Under the pieces are notes generated by a model, which had not been told where the DNA came from, searched no databases, and saw only the letters and a list, made by a program, of their open reading frames with translations. Below are positions 44,761-56,309 of a stretch of DNA of 64,000 nt, in pieces (position 1 is the first letter of the stretch; the number at the start of each line of letters is the position of its first letter). The position numbers and the translations under genes were made by a program. Location of the stretch: positions 1,612,001-1,676,000 of the forward strand of contig JAPFBL010000068.1 of assembly GCA_026182355.1 (NCBI GenBank), given 5' to 3'. This stretch comes from Hermatobates lingyangjiaoensis (Eukaryota; Arthropoda; Insecta; Hemiptera; Hermatobatidae).

Positions 44761-45115
44761 ATTTTAAATTGTAACATAGGAAAAAAACTTAAACATGGAA
44801 ATAGAAAAAATTTGCGTACATTTTGAGGCAAAAAAAAATTTTTTCATTTTCATCGGAAAAAATGAAAAATAAATTGATAAGAATGGGTAGTAAGTGAATG
44901 GAAGTAGACACGAGACTTGAAGGAGAGTCGTAAATTGATAGGAAGTGATAAAGTTTATTGTTATTTGTCCGATTACTTCTCTTTTATAACTTACTCAAAC
45001 CTGAATTCTATTTATTTAAAAAAAAAAAGATTTAAATAAAAGTTTATTCATTTTCAAAGGATGAAAAAAAAATGTAAAAAGCTTTATTTACCTTATAGGA
45101 TGAGGTTAGATAACG
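44761..45115. other. No gene; hairpin-prone A/T tract
   Basis: TTTTTTCATTTTC and GAAAAAATGAAAAA near 44835-44870 form an imperfect hairpin. Confidence 0.5.
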
Positions 45116-45400
45116 ATTAAGCTGCGAAGGGTCTATAGCTTGAAATTGGCCATTTTTCATGGCTGACTGTGTACATAAAAATAAATCCAGTGAGCCAATG
45201 AAGGGTAGAGGATTGTGGGAGAGTAGTGTGCAAAAGAATCAAATCTCGTCAATATCGATCGATCGTCTAGACCTTCACCCTCCCCCTAAACCACCCGGTG
45301 CTCTTCCGCCAAAAACCTTTTCCCAGCCGGTGTCTTGTTTTATTCATTGAGTCCCGGGGATCAGGCGGGCCACAACTTCTTTTTATTTCAGTATTAGTTA
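45115..45400. promoter_or_regulatory. Candidate conserved non-coding island
   Basis: GC-richer, unique-looking. It includes TCAATATCGATCGATCG with ATCGAT cores (Onecut/Cut-like) and C-rich blocks. The minus and plus frames here (for example 45159-45350, Pro-rich end) match no family. TTCTTTTTATTTCAG at about 45389 looks like a polypyrimidine tract plus AG, but no exon can be supported downstream. Confidence 0.3.
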
Positions 45401-45805
45401 CCTTCCCTTTGTGAAGAGGGCTTATTTATATGCTGTTTACCTGTATTTTCTATTGTCAACTCTCTGTTACCTTCTTATTTATGAGTTCGAAATAAACAGT
45501 TCTCATTAACAATAGCTTTGTCTCAAATAAAAACATTATTCATCTCCAAAATAACAAAAGCAATGAAGTCATATATTACATTAATAAAGATATAAAGGAA
45601 AAAGAACAAGAAGTGGAGCCTCTCGCCAGTTGGCAACAATAAAAGTGCATTATTTTGACAAACATCGAAAAACTCTTACTTTACTGTTATTACTAATATT
45701 CTTGATTTTTTTAAGTTATAAAATAAAATACCTTTATATATTTATATATATACTTAAATTGTACGATTATTTTTAATTTCATACCCTTTTACTGAGTCAA
45801 TTTTT
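45401..45805. other. No recognisable feature
   Basis: AT-rich DNA. No coding similarity or repeat family recognised. Confidence 0.5.
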
Positions 45806-45810
45806 CTGAC

Positions 45811-46036
45811 ATAAACTTAGCATGTTGACAGAAGACACAGGAAATAAGATAACCGCAAATCACAAATAAATGAAGACCTATTATACATATAACACAGCAA
45901 AGTCAATAACCTAAATAAAACTCAAATTGTCAACTGTAGCAAGGGTCTTCCCTTCTTATATGCCCCTTGTTGATTTCCATTTTATTAAAATTTTATCTGG
46001 ATTGTATGTTTCCATTTGATTGTTTACATATGTACA
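45811..46036. repeat. Interspersed repeat, copy 2
   Basis: Matches 44551-44760 but carries an extra segment of about 20 bp (GTAGCAAGGGTCTTCCCTTC) absent from copy 1; GAAG/CTTC within it can pair. Confidence 0.8.
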
Positions 46037-46469
46037 GATGCCAGTGTTTCCCCACGTTTGTGGAACATGGTAGATAAATTCACCAACATTTGTATTTATA
46101 TATTTCAACATGTTTGTCTAAATATAACTGATTCCAAAATATAAAAGTTAAGACTATATGACCGAGCAGTCTGTACAGAAAAATTTCTATACAGTATAGA
46201 AATAATCTCTTTTCTTACAAGATAGAAAAACAAGTGAAACATATGACAGAATGTGAAGTGGAATTTTGTATAGGAAAAAAACACTAGATGATTAGAATGA
46301 TAACTTATCACTTAAAGAAGAACTTTAAAAAATAATTGATGCTGTAAGAGACCAAGAATATAAAGTGACAATAAACAGAGCATCTTGGAAAATATATCGG
46401 AATATGCAAATACAAATTTTGGTGAATTGATCTATTTTGTACTACAAACATGAAGAAAGTATAATAGAG

Positions 46470-46575
46470 AAATTAAGAGACTCAGTAAAAAAGTTGTTCA
46501 TTTAAAAACTGGCATACAATTTAACGAAATATGCTTAAACGAAGGTCTGCTTCCTAAATATACGAATATATGTAT
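46470..46575 (+). pseudogene. PLE N-terminal block fragment, frameshifted
   Basis: One frame gives SIIEKLRDSVKKLFI; after a shift the next gives IQFNEICLNEGLLPKYTNI, running into TA-encoded Tyr/Ile. This matches the recurring KLxxVxKKL...FNxxCLxEGLLPKYTNI block. Confidence 0.55.
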
Positions 46576-46648
46576 ATATATGTAATATATGTATATATAA
46601 ATGAAAAAAGACAACAAATAGAAGAAGCGAGAAAACTTACTGGATCGA

Positions 46649-46667
46649 TATTTCGAACTGAAGTTCG

Positions 46668-46680
<13 letters not shown>
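46649..46680. repeat. Hairpin of paired hammerhead 3' halves
   Basis: ATATTTCGAAC and GTTCGAAATAT face each other around TGAA. The unit GTTCGAAATAT occurs in the E-like copy near 40868. Confidence 0.6.

Positions 46681-46724
<44 letters not shown>
46673..46724 (+). repeat. (TA)n microsatellite
   Basis: Two TA blocks split by a single TT step. Related runs follow at 46960-46988 and 47080-47110. Confidence 0.95.
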
Positions 46725-46771
46725 TATGAATAATAATCAAAATAATACTTGATATAATAGATGGATTAATT

Positions 46772-46938
46772 TACCACAATGAAAAACAATTTTTCATAGG
46801 GTTGCTATCAATTCTGGAAATTTCAATCAGCCAAGTTAAACAAGTATTTATTGTTTTTTTAATTCTCTTGCTCTCTGACGATGTGTTAACGAAAGGCCTT
46901 AGAGCATTGTTTCAAAAAATTGTTTTTCATTGTGGTGA
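46772..46938. mobile_element. Short element with 23-bp inverted ends around a hammerhead (family F)
   Basis: ACCACAATGAAAAACAATTT (left, about 46773) and AAATTGTTTTTCATTGTGGT (right, about 46917-46936) are inverted repeats enclosing 46869-46906. Resembles a compact PLE-derived or retrozyme-like unit; no coding capacity. Confidence 0.6.
46869..46906 (+). ncRNA. Hammerhead ribozyme candidate, family F (most complete)
   Basis: Stem I TGCTCT (46869-46874) pairs 6/6 with AGAGCA (46901-46906). Core CTGACGA (46875-46881). Stem II GT/AC within TGTGTTAAC. GAA (46891-46893). Stem III is the self-complementary AGGCCT (46894-46899). H17 is T (46900), giving cleavage triplet CUU. All conserved core bases are present. 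Confidence 0.75.
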
Positions 46939-47409
46939 AATATATTATATACAATACAATATATTATATATATATATATAATATATTGTTAAATAACGCC
47001 CCATATTTGGCTTGTATCTGTTTCTTACACAATTTCTCCAGTTTCCGGAATTCCTTCCTCGTCTCTTTATTGATTATATATATATATATTATATATATAT
47101 ATATATATAATACAGATAAAAAATATGAAAGAGACACAACATAAAACTCACCAGGAAGAGCCTGATTGAGAGAACTTCTATACCAGAAGGTAACTATGAT
47201 ATAGCAGAATTCATAACTGCTTAATACATGACCGTAGTTTTAAGAATTTTGATAGTAGTTTTAAAATCGTAAGAGATGAAATGGTTTAAAATAGCCAGTT
47301 ATACTCGGAAGGCAACCCCACCCTAGTTATTCCATCTCTCATTTACCAAAATCCACGATTATTTCGTTTAGCACTTATTGTGATTTCTCCCTAAATAAGT
47401 TAATTGAGT

Positions 47410-47643
47410 GATTCACTTTGATATATACATATTTCCTAAATTTTTGTGGCAAATACCGTGCGACTTATATTAAGATAGAAAAAATATTAGAAAGTTTTGG
47501 CAAAATAATATTCAATGGAGAAGCTACTGTTATCTTTAACAAAATATATTTAAGAGAAAATTTGTTGTGCACTTTACAAAATGCCTATAAAGAGGGACAT
47601 ATATTTATAACGTTAGATGTAGAAAAAGTCAAACCAATTTAAA
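47410..47643 (+). pseudogene. PLE N-terminal block fragment, open frame
   Basis: A 73-codon frame. KIEKILESFGKIIFNGEATV then IFNKIYLRENLLCTL aligns with KVIQKLESVNKKLVNAEAAA then YFN of 63783-63929 and CLREGLLPKFTNIY of 27700. It ends in KVKPI and a stop near an A-run. The only copy in which both halves of the block are in one frame without a TA array between them. Confidence 0.55.
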
Positions 47644-47699
47644 AAAAAAATCGTTTTTTTTAAAGTCTTTACCTGAGTTCTGTTTATATGAAATAAATT

Positions 47700-48080
47700 A
47701 ACATCAAATTATATTTATAATTAGGCTATTGAAATAAAATATATAAAATGTAAGATTAACTGATTTGAAGATTTCACTTTACATCAGTTGTACACCACTA
47801 CGTAACAGAGCTGCTATCTCCACCAATCGAGAATACTGATACTTAGTATATAGCACACTTACAGGAAACGATCCGAGAACGGTTAACAGCTAAACAAAAG
47901 TTTTAAAAATAAGTTTGAGACTTGTTCGTAAATCAAATGCCAGGAATATGAAGCATAAGCAAACTTCATTTACAACGAATCAATTTATTAATTGATATTC
48001 TTATTAAATATATATAGATCTAATAAACATCAAATAAAAAATAAAACATTTATCTTTTATTTTATTTATTTATCTTTTAT
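47700..48080. other. No recognisable feature
   Basis: AT-rich DNA. No coding similarity or repeat family recognised. Confidence 0.45.
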
Positions 48081-48082
48081 CT

Positions 48083-48163
48083 ATGTTGACTTATTAGTTA
48101 AGTCAACATAAGAGTCAACAACAGAGATTGTATTAAAAGAGATTATATTAAATTATCTCTTTT
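48083..48163. repeat. Two adjacent small hairpins
   Basis: ATGTTGACTTA / TAAGTCAACAT (11 bp, loop of about 5 near 48095). Then AAAAGAGAT / ATCTCTTTT (9 bp, near 48135-48163). Confidence 0.6.
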
Positions 48164-48419
48164 GTTTGATATATATCAAGTTAATCAAAGCGCTTTAAAA
48201 GTTAATTTATCTCTATTTTATAGCATTTCTCTGAACTTTTAACACCTATGAGTAATTTCTACTCCTATTACATGATGCGCATTTTAAATTTCAACAAAAT
48301 AGCAAGAAAAAGCGATTTTTCAAAAAGTGTGAGCATATTTATATTTTATATATATAACAAGTTCATAAACGAATAACCTGGGTTTCCAGGACGGTCTCCT
48401 GTTTTTGCGTTCCAGCGTG

Positions 48420-48500
48420 CTTGGGCTATCAATCTCTTTTCTCCTGAAGACGGATTATCCAAAAATTTGAGTTAGTATGTAAGCGACGGTTGGAGACCCA
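48420..48500 (+). ncRNA. Family E hammerhead-like motif, decayed
   Basis: CTC, CTGAAGA, CGGATTATCC, AAA, AATT, T, GAG near 48439-48470. The GAA box has become AAA, so inactive. Confidence 0.5.
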
Positions 48501-48540
48501 AGTCTCGCTTCACAAGTGCGCTTGGTGTCCCTTTCCCAAC

Positions 48541-48573
48541 TCTCCTGATGACGGTTCAACCGAAAATTAGAGA
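48541..48573 (+). ncRNA. Hammerhead ribozyme candidate, family E (intact)
   Basis: Stem I TCTC/GAGA (48541-48544 with 48570-48573). Core CTGATGA. Stem II GGT/ACC. GAA (48562-48564). Self-complementary AATT. H17 is A (triplet UUA). Followed by CAGTAAGTGTG. Confidence 0.7.
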
Positions 48574-48655
48574 CAGTAAGTGTGTTTTTTCCTTACTTCT
48601 GTGTTTGTGATTCATCGTGAAACGTTTGTCGTCCTTATGGATCGTTTTCCTGTTT

Positions 48656-48658
<3 letters not shown>

Positions 48659-48684
<26 letters not shown>
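48659..48684 (+). repeat. (TA)n microsatellite
   Basis: Pure dinucleotide run. Confidence 0.95.
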
Positions 48685-48690
<6 letters not shown>

Positions 48691-48719
48691 ACCAATTAGA
48701 TGAAATGATTCTTCTAACT

Positions 48720-48860
48720 GAATAATAAACCAGAAAAGAACATAAAATAAATAAAATTTTGAAAAGAACACACAGAAAAGAAATCACTGAACTCACTACT
48801 ATATTTCGATGTCCTCGTCGTCAGGAATAGATGTGAATCGCTCCCAAGGCTGATAACGAC
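48720..48860 (-). ncRNA. Family D PLE terminus with hammerhead candidate
   Basis: Minus-strand core 48796-48830: TTC, CTGACGA, CGAGGACATC, GAA, ATAT, A, GTAG. Near-identical to 27800-27912 over about 110 bp, including GAGCGATTCACATCTATTCC and the CTATTTCGATGTCC complement. Confidence 0.65.
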
Positions 48861-48862
48861 AG

Positions 48863-48863
<1 letters not shown>

Positions 48864-48914
<51 letters not shown>

Positions 48915-48990
48915 GCGTGCGTGTGCGTGTGTGTGCGTGTGTGTGTGTGCGCGTGCGCGCGCGTGTGTGGCGTTCGTGTGTGTGTGGTGT
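48864..48990 (+). repeat. (GT)n/(GC) compound microsatellite
   Basis: Pure GT run grading into GTGC/GCGC repeats. Cys/Val and His/Thr-rich frames on both strands are artefacts of it. Confidence 0.95.
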
Positions 48991-49084
48991 GTGTGGATGT
49001 GTCTGTGTGCCCTGTGTAGATGTATGTGTATGTAAAGATGTAGCAGTAGTGTGTGCTGTGTGACCAGTGCTCTCACCTTAAGCA

Positions 49085-49165
49085 TATGTTATTAAAATTA
49101 GCAGCAGTTTCTGCATTGACCAGTCTCTCACTGAAACTCTTTAGTTTCCTTATCACTATCTAGCT
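49085..49165 (-). pseudogene. PLE N-terminal block fragment
   Basis: The minus strand reads KKLKSFSERLVNAETAANFN, matching KLESVNKKLVNAEAAAYFN of 63783-63929. On the minus strand the order is this block, then the GT array, then the family D terminus, the same order as at 27700-27912. Confidence 0.55.
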
Positions 49166-49199
49166 TGTTAAATGATTATGGGTTGTAATAGCCAGGTGA

Positions 49200-51500
49200 T
49201 AAATATTCAGATAGTTAAATAAGAATCACTATAAACAATAAATTTGGTGAAGAAAAAAGTTTTACAATAGCATTTTTATGTTTAAAAAAAAAGACATATG
49301 ATTCTACAAAGACATTCGACTAAAGAAAATATTAAATTTGTGGACAAGCAAAGGAAACACCGGAAGAAAGTCAAATTGTGTAAAAAAATTTTAAATGCCC
49401 ATCCTAAAGCGCAACTAATTGTTTAAAGATCAAGGCGAATATCAAATTTGATTTTCAACTTTTGACTCTAAATTTCTTTCCTACTTAATTTTCTCACAAA
49501 TTCGCTGCTACTATAATTTATTTTTCAAAAAAAGAAAGTTTTGTAATTCATTTATTTAATGGAATTGAAGTTTTGATAATAAATTTCACGGCATCATTAA
49601 AATCACAAGTTTTAAATTTACTAATTGCCTTATATTTTTAATTATTTATTTAATTTTTTTTCTGCATGACAGGATAATTTTATTTAAAATATATTAATAT
49701 TAAAAGAAAGAAAAAAGTAAACTCTTCAAACCAATAACTTTTGTAATGGCTGCATGTTCAACTTGACGAACTCCGTATGAAGGGATAAAAATATAATAGG
49801 AAAACTCATAGTTCCTCAAATGTTATTTCTACACTCAAAAAGAATTTATAACATTTTTGTTCTTTCCTCATCCTTTAAGGTGTTTGTAGAACTTGATCAC
49901 TCTTATTTTATCTACTTTCTCTAACTCAACAAACACTGTGTTGTTCTATGCTATTAATAATATATATACAGTGTTGTGATCATGGCCCTTTACAGTGTTA
50001 AAGACTTTCTTATAAAAAGATACGTGGTAGAATATGTTCATAAGACTGTCTCCATCTATTTGACTTTATCAAAGGTTTAAATCATACTGCACCGTGATTT
50101 CTAGACACCTTTAAGGTAGTTCTTTAACGAGGACTCACTTGGTTTAGGTGTCTAAATGTTTAGATCTGAGCAAAGCGTGTTAAGAGTATTGAGTATTAAT
50201 GCATTTTGTTTATTTTGTTCTACTGAAAACCTGTTAGATCTTACTTTAATAAACCTGTCTTCTTCAAAAGAATCCTACATTCATAACTTATTAGTTCTAA
50301 GTTGAGTTAAGAAGTAAAATCACAAAAAATTTAAATCACCCTACAATCATATGTCTGAAATAATATTTCAGGAACATAAAGTTATTCTGAAGTATAAAGT
50401 TATTCATAAAATCCCTCGTAAATGTTGTCATAAAATATACCTAACTCAGCATGAGAAATCATTATAGAGCATATCAAACAACTCTTTAAAAGAATTCTTC
50501 TTTTCTTTCGGTTCCATCAACTTTTCTTCCAGTTTTATTTTCTTTTTCGCCGTGACCTGCAGCATTGTTGTCAAACGTTACAAAAAATGTTTGATTTGGT
50601 CGTTTCTTTGACAATTAACTTCGTGAAGATGAATTATTAAAATAGTTGAATATTAAAATGTTAACTTTTACAGTAATTTCTTTATTATTTATTTATTAAT
50701 TCTCAATACTGCATTATCAAAATATCAGATAAATCAACTGCATCATTTATATAAGAAATCTTTTTTTTTCCAATCAGAAAATCATTTCCGTAATTCAGTC
50801 CATGCAATTTTCACATACTTGTCAATAACTGTATAGCGTTACCAGAATCTTCACATTTTTGGATTCAATGAAACATTGAAATATTTGTCATAAACGTTTG
50901 TCTTACATAATTCAATAAAAGTAATAAAATCTTTGGTTTTACTTTTTCCTCGAATAATATATTCAGTTATTCAAAGATATCGATTAACTAACTCATAATG
51001 CATTATTAACCAGTTTTTTTTTTTTTTATTTTAGGCTTCTTGTTTCACTGAGAACATGAAATAACCAGTTTAATCAAATTTCCTTTCAAAAGTCATTATA
51101 ACTCTGTACAAATCTCACGTGACACACTAACATAGATTAACGCTAACGCTAACTTCCGTATAGCAAAAAAAAACATAGGTAAATCAATGAGACAACTATA
51201 AAACTAAGTAACTCAACTATCAACGGCAGGAGATGATTTTTTAATGACTCTGTGCCCCAGTGAAGAGGGTTTTTTGCTTAATAGTAATGAAGCAACTTGA
51301 GAGCACTATAATTAACGATTTCGGGGAAACGAATTAATAGTGATGACTTGGCAATTATTTATATTGATGCAGGTATCAGTTATGCTGAGTACCTAATCAT
51401 AATAGACACTAAGAGTATTAACTCTAATAGATAATTTTAGTAGAGCTCATGAATTTTGATTAAATAATTTGGAAGTTATGGTTTAAATGGGAGTGCATTA
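49200..51500. other. No recognisable feature
   Basis: About 2.3 kb of AT-rich DNA without coding similarity or repeats I recognise. Poly-T runs near 50762 and 51014. Confidence 0.5.
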
Positions 51501-51519
51501 AATGAACCGCTACAAGGTG

Positions 51520-51765
51520 TTTACGAGTTAATTGCATAGTAATTGATTAATAAAGGTGCTTGAGTGTGACTTTACTGGGGATGACGAGGTGATGAATGTG
51601 ACTGGTGCACCAGTGTCTGTTAGGGCATTTCGTTGAGTGCGAGCCAAAGGCGCGCCAGGTGTGCCTAAGAGGCACGAGATGGCACCTTCCCTGATTGTTA
51701 TTCCAACGGTCAGGATCGCCCCCCAAACAGCTGATGCTCTCATTCTCTTTATTACCACATGAATT
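51520..51765. promoter_or_regulatory. GC-richer non-repetitive island
   Basis: Contains GGTGTGCCTAAGAGGCAC (inverted GTGCC/GGCAC) and CAGCTG. A 76-codon minus-strand frame (51528-51758) spans it and matches no family. Undecided between non-coding element and unrecognised exon. Confidence 0.3.
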
Positions 51766-51924
51766 ACAAAATCATGTCTTCTTCCTTAACGTCTTCTCCA
51801 AAACACTTTCTCCTTAGTAAAATAAAAAGAGAAGTTCCCCGTAAAAAAATTCATTTCAAACTCACAGTGTTCTTTCACACATTAACTCATAATTATTGAC
51901 ATAATTTGTTGTCAATATTATGTT

Positions 51925-51970
51925 TAACTATACTCTAAAGTTGAGTATAGGTCACTCCAGATTTTTTCCA
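51925..51970 (-). repeat. Dispersed end motif of the 9.4-kb element family
   Basis: AGTTGAGTATAGGTCACTCCAGATTTTTTC parallels 11825-11860. Confidence 0.7.
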
Positions 51971-52385
51971 AAATCTTTTTTCCACTGCGATTAAATGTCA
52001 CACAAGAAATGATTATACGACACGTTATTATCATAATACCTTATCATTTGGCTTAATAAAAAAACAATTTGGCAAGGTACTTGGACGGGGTTCATACTGT
52101 TTCAAAATACATTGACAAATATGTCACAGAACGACCACTCTGCATTAAACAACTGCTGAACAGTAAACATTTACTCAAATTTGCATAGCATTGGCCTTGT
52201 AAATCTTATTTTTTTTACTAATATTACTAATAACCTTTGTTGTGCTGACGATAATGTCATTTTATTTAACTTAAGGGAATTTTACGATGAAATCTACAGA
52301 AAACGAACAAATTTAAAAGTGATGCGAGATAGCCAGAAAGACATTTATCTGATAGGAAGAACGTATGAGAAGCATTATGACTGAT
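51971..52385. other. No recognisable feature
   Basis: A 67-codon frame at 52181-52384 resembles nothing known. Confidence 0.4.
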
Positions 52386-52389
52386 AACA

Positions 52390-52570
52390 TTGTAGTAGAG
52401 CTGTAACGCTGGCTAATGAAAGGAGTTTGTCAGAGGCAGAGAGAGAGGTCTGCAGGCAATCCGGCGAGTAGGGCCCCATTAGTCGCCGGTTCCAGATAAG
52501 CATACCTCCACAGTCCCACTCCCACGGGCACATCCTGCGAATCTGATTAATCTCAAACGATATGTTTTCA
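52390..52570. promoter_or_regulatory. Candidate conserved non-coding island with Exd/Hox-like site
   Basis: GC-richer, unique-looking sequence with TGATTAATCT at 52544-52553 (Pbx/Exd-Hox type; the core GATTAATC is also an Otx/bicoid-type palindrome). No frame. Inference. Confidence 0.35.
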
Positions 52571-52599
52571 AATCCACCAAAACTTTACTCACCCTTATC

Positions 52600-54020
52600 T
52601 GACTAGTAGTGCTTCACTATGTCACATCAGTTTGGCTTTTTTAAAGGCACGCCAGTTATCATGACTCGCTGCTAAATGAACAAATAGAGCAATAAAGAAT
52701 GCACCAAATAAAACTAAATTAAACAATCACCTAGGAAGATATGATAAGAGCAGGCTAATCTTCATTAATTGATGATATTTTTAATCTATTTTCTTTATGT
52801 TTAATCTTGATTGACAACAGTAAGAAACTCATCTAAAAATTTTTGGTAATAAAGTACATCAAATTATCTATATTATTTTCAACAAAAAATTTAAAAAGCA
52901 TTTAAAAATGATTTAGTGATCTTAAAAAAATTGACCCAGACACTCCAGTGACTTGTATCATACCTATAACTTTTAGAATCAATCATTGATCAAAATTTTT
53001 ACATTTTATAGGAAAACATACCTTTTCAACTATTGTAAAATTGTATACCTTTTTCAATTAATGATGCTGTCAGTTTCGTAATAATAGCAAAAGTACATTC
53101 CAATCTTGCTAGTTTAAGAGGAAAAAATTTCTCAAACCCATTTTGGTAAAAAAAGTGACTTTCTTATGATGCAATATTGCCAAAAAGTATAGGTCAGTTC
53201 TAAACTATAATTCCCATTTTTTTGTTAAATATGGCTTTAATCAACTAAACGGTGTGGCCTGTAGTGTTCTCATTACTTTTCAGTAATTCAAGAAATATAC
53301 AATTGAGAATTAATTTATATCATTCAATGCATTCATTTCTCAAATGGTTTTGTAACTTTCAAGTAATTAACATAAAATGTAGAAGGATATTGTCAAGGGA
53401 AACTTGTAGGCTGTCTTGTAAGTATAAGCTGCAGGCTAATTGTATCCCGGGAAGCCTTGAGGAAGGCAGTAGACTGCTGGGATTTTGTACTTTTATCTTG
53501 AAATTATTAATGCAAGGATGAGTATAGTAGTCTCCGTCGCTGACAAAGGATCCGTAGGATCCTCTTATCATCCTGGCTTATAACTTCTTCCATCTTCGTT
53601 TGATTTGAGCTTTAAAGAGGGATATCCAACTATATTGCTATCCCGCCTGTCTTAAACTTCACAAAGTAAGGCAATCTTGACAGTAGTATGACTTTCTTAA
53701 AAGGGAAATTACAAATAAACTTTTTCAATTCATTATTACATACTTTCTATAAACAGTAATTTATAATTTAGTTATTACTAAAGTACTTATGATTTAGTTA
53801 TTTATTAAGAAAGAATACTTCAAAAGTAAAAAGTAAAAGATTTATGACAAAAAAATACTTAATAATTAGATATGATATGCTTAAAAAAAAACACCTTGAA
53901 AGCAACTCATTTTAGAGAAAGGACATTGGTATTAACAGCCAATGTGCATTTCTATCTTGATAAAAGAAAATGTGAACCTTATTAAACTGTCAGGTTTCTT
54001 ATGAAATTCAGTAATAAATC
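52600..54020. other. No recognisable gene
   Basis: AT-rich DNA. Overlapping opposed frames at 53252-53571 resemble nothing known. Confidence 0.5.
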
Positions 54021-54036
54021 GTTCAGTTTTACTATA

Positions 54037-54493
54037 GTTTTGATTAGGCTAGGTTGCAGTCTTACGAGACAACACACATAGGACAAAGATTTGCCCTTTG
54101 TGATTCCACACAATGAATATTCCACATTGGGAGTCTAGTTTAAGTGTATTTAAATTAGCGATCTTTAATTAGATATTGATATCCTGTACCTGATATTTTA
54201 CAGGCTCAGGACTAGCGGCTTAACGTCCTCTCCAAGAGACGACTTGCTCAGATTTTTTTTCACATGTTTATTGAATAAATTAAGGGTCAGATTGAGCATC
54301 GAACCCCGGATCTACCAGTCCTGAGAATGTAAGCCACCGGGCTACCCTAGCATCTTCCCCTAGGTAAAATCACCATGTATCAATCACTATTTATTGGCCT
54401 CCCAGGCGAATAAATCGAGGGCCAAACTGGGCATCGAACACCGGACCTACTAGTTCAGAGGTGACTGAGCTATTGAACTAACCTGGTCAAAGA
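54037..54493 (-). mobile_element. Composite SINE with two tRNA-like heads
   Basis: Minus orientation. From the right: a first head (54489-54406, ending CTCGATTTATTCGCC) then a second full head plus body (about 54353-54046). The outer flanks CAGTTTTACTRTA (54024-54036 and 54494-54506) are 12/13-identical direct repeats, suggesting the whole composite inserted as one unit. More diverged than copies 2 and 4. Confidence 0.65.
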
Positions 54494-54509
54494 CAGTTTT
54501 ACTGTAAAT

Positions 54510-55320
54510 AAACACATTAACAGAAATAATGAATAATTGGCTGAATTAATTGTTTTTTTTTAACGGAAGTTAACAACATGACAATTGGAACGCTTGGATG
54601 TGTACCCCTTCAGAGCGGTTATATTTTAATTATGAAAATAGTCATAAAATGAAGCAAGGAATATGAACGAACACATAAGAGTTGCAACACACATCACAAT
54701 ATATTGTTAGCCAACTCACAAAAGGGAAAGACAGGCAAAACTAGTATGTCTTTTAATTCAGTAATCAATATAATTAATGAAACTCAGATAATCTAAGAAC
54801 CCTATTCTTTTATGCATGCATATTGTTAGTACCACAGAGGTTGTTGGATTAGTAAATCAGACCGTCTTACCTTGTGCATTGGAATAGAAGTTATAATAGG
54901 TTTCGGATGTTCACCATTTCAGTTCTACTTGAAGGTTATACAAACTGAAACATAAGAATTTTAATCATATATATATACAAGACACACAAAACTTAAAACA
55001 GAGATTTAAAGTACATCTTAAAGACTATTTAAATTATTTAAGTAAATCAAATTACACCAATTATTGAACAAAACACGAACCTGAACAAGCAGTATGGAAA
55101 CACAATGGACTTCTTAAGATAGGACAAACAAGACATGTACTGAAATAGAGGAACTTGAAATATGGAGAAACAAATAAAAATACAGAACTTAATAAAAGAA
55201 CAAATTAACAATGAAACCAGCAATTCGAGTGTATTATTGGTAAGTGATGCTAGTCTTGTAAGGGGGATTTTAAGGCAAAATGAAATTCTTTGTAGATAAG
55301 TAGCACATGTTAAGAATGGG
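54510..55320. other. No recognisable gene
   Basis: AT-rich DNA. The minus-strand 103-codon frame (55047-55358) is hydrophobic, runs into the satellite and resembles no family. Confidence 0.45.
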
Positions 55321-55326
55321 CGTTGC

Positions 55327-56006
55327 AAGTATATCCTTATGTATTGACTAAGGCTCATACAAGATGAGTACTAGTTATAAGCATATCTTTATGTCTGGAC
55401 TAAGGCTCATACAAGATGAGTACTAGTTATAAGCATATCTTTATGTCTGGACTAAGGCTCATACAAGATGAGTACTAGTTATAAGCATATCTTTATGTCT
55501 GGACTAAGGCTCATACAAGATGAGTACTAGTTATAAGCATATCTTTATGTCTGGACTAAGGTTCATTCAAGATGAGTACTAGTTATAAGCATATCTTTAT
55601 GTCTGGACTAAGGCTCATACAAGATGAGTACTAGTTATAAGCATATCTTTATGTCTGGACTAAGGCTCATACAAGATGAGTACTAGTTATAAGCATATCT
55701 TTATGTCTGGACTAAGGCTCATACAAGATGAGTACTAGTTATAAGCATATCTTTATGTCTGGACTAAGGCTCATTCAAGATGAATACTACTTACAAGCAT
55801 ATCTTGTTATGTCTGAACTAATGCTCATTCAAGATGAGTACTACTTACAGGCATATACTTATATCTGGACTAAGGCTCATACAAGATGAGTACTACTTAC
55901 AAGCATATCTTGTTATGTCTGAACTAATGCTCATTCAAGATGAGTACTACTTACAAGCATATACTTATATCTGGACTAAGGCTCATACAAGATGAGTACT
56001 ACTTGT
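55327..56006 (+). repeat. 52-bp satellite, 13 units
   Basis: Unit AAGCATATCTTTATGTCTGG / ACTAAGGCTCATACAAGATG / AGTACTAGTTAT. Units start at 55327 and every 52 bp to 55795. The last four alternate 54/52 bp, forming a 106-bp higher-order dimer with TACTACTTAC variants. The middle units are virtually identical. Each unit contains the hairpin CTCAT-ACAAG-ATGAG. No spacers, so not CRISPR. Confidence 0.97.
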
Positions 56007-56309
56007 CAATAAACAATTCAATCCTCCTGGTATGCTCTCCGACTACCTCTAGTTAGGACGTCGGAGTCCTTGAACTCCTGTATTACAGTGGAGTTACCGC
56101 TACACTGTCACTGATGAGTTCAACTAATAGCAGTCCATGTTTGCTCATTGTACCAACACCTTTCTTTGTACTAACAAACAATTTAACAACAAGAAGGAAA
56201 TAAATATTATAATTCTGCTAATGGGTTTTTAATTTTGTTATTAAAAAGCATATTAAGTTTGTGTATCTGTATTAGCAAGCGGCTATTAAAAGTAACTCAG
56301 TTAGCTGAT

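Noticed and set aside
45376..45400. Splice acceptor TTTATTTCAG
   Set aside because: No open frame with recognisable product follows and no matching donor can be argued.
48714..49085. Opposed frames rich in His/Thr and Cys/Val
   Set aside because: Translation of the GT/GC array in both directions; the flanking part is a PLE terminus.
55047..55358. Hydrophobic membrane-protein-like frame
   Set aside because: Composition effect of an A-rich plus strand, and it runs into the satellite.
55327..56006. CRISPR array
   Set aside because: Units are contiguous with no unique spacers, and the DNA is eukaryotic in character.
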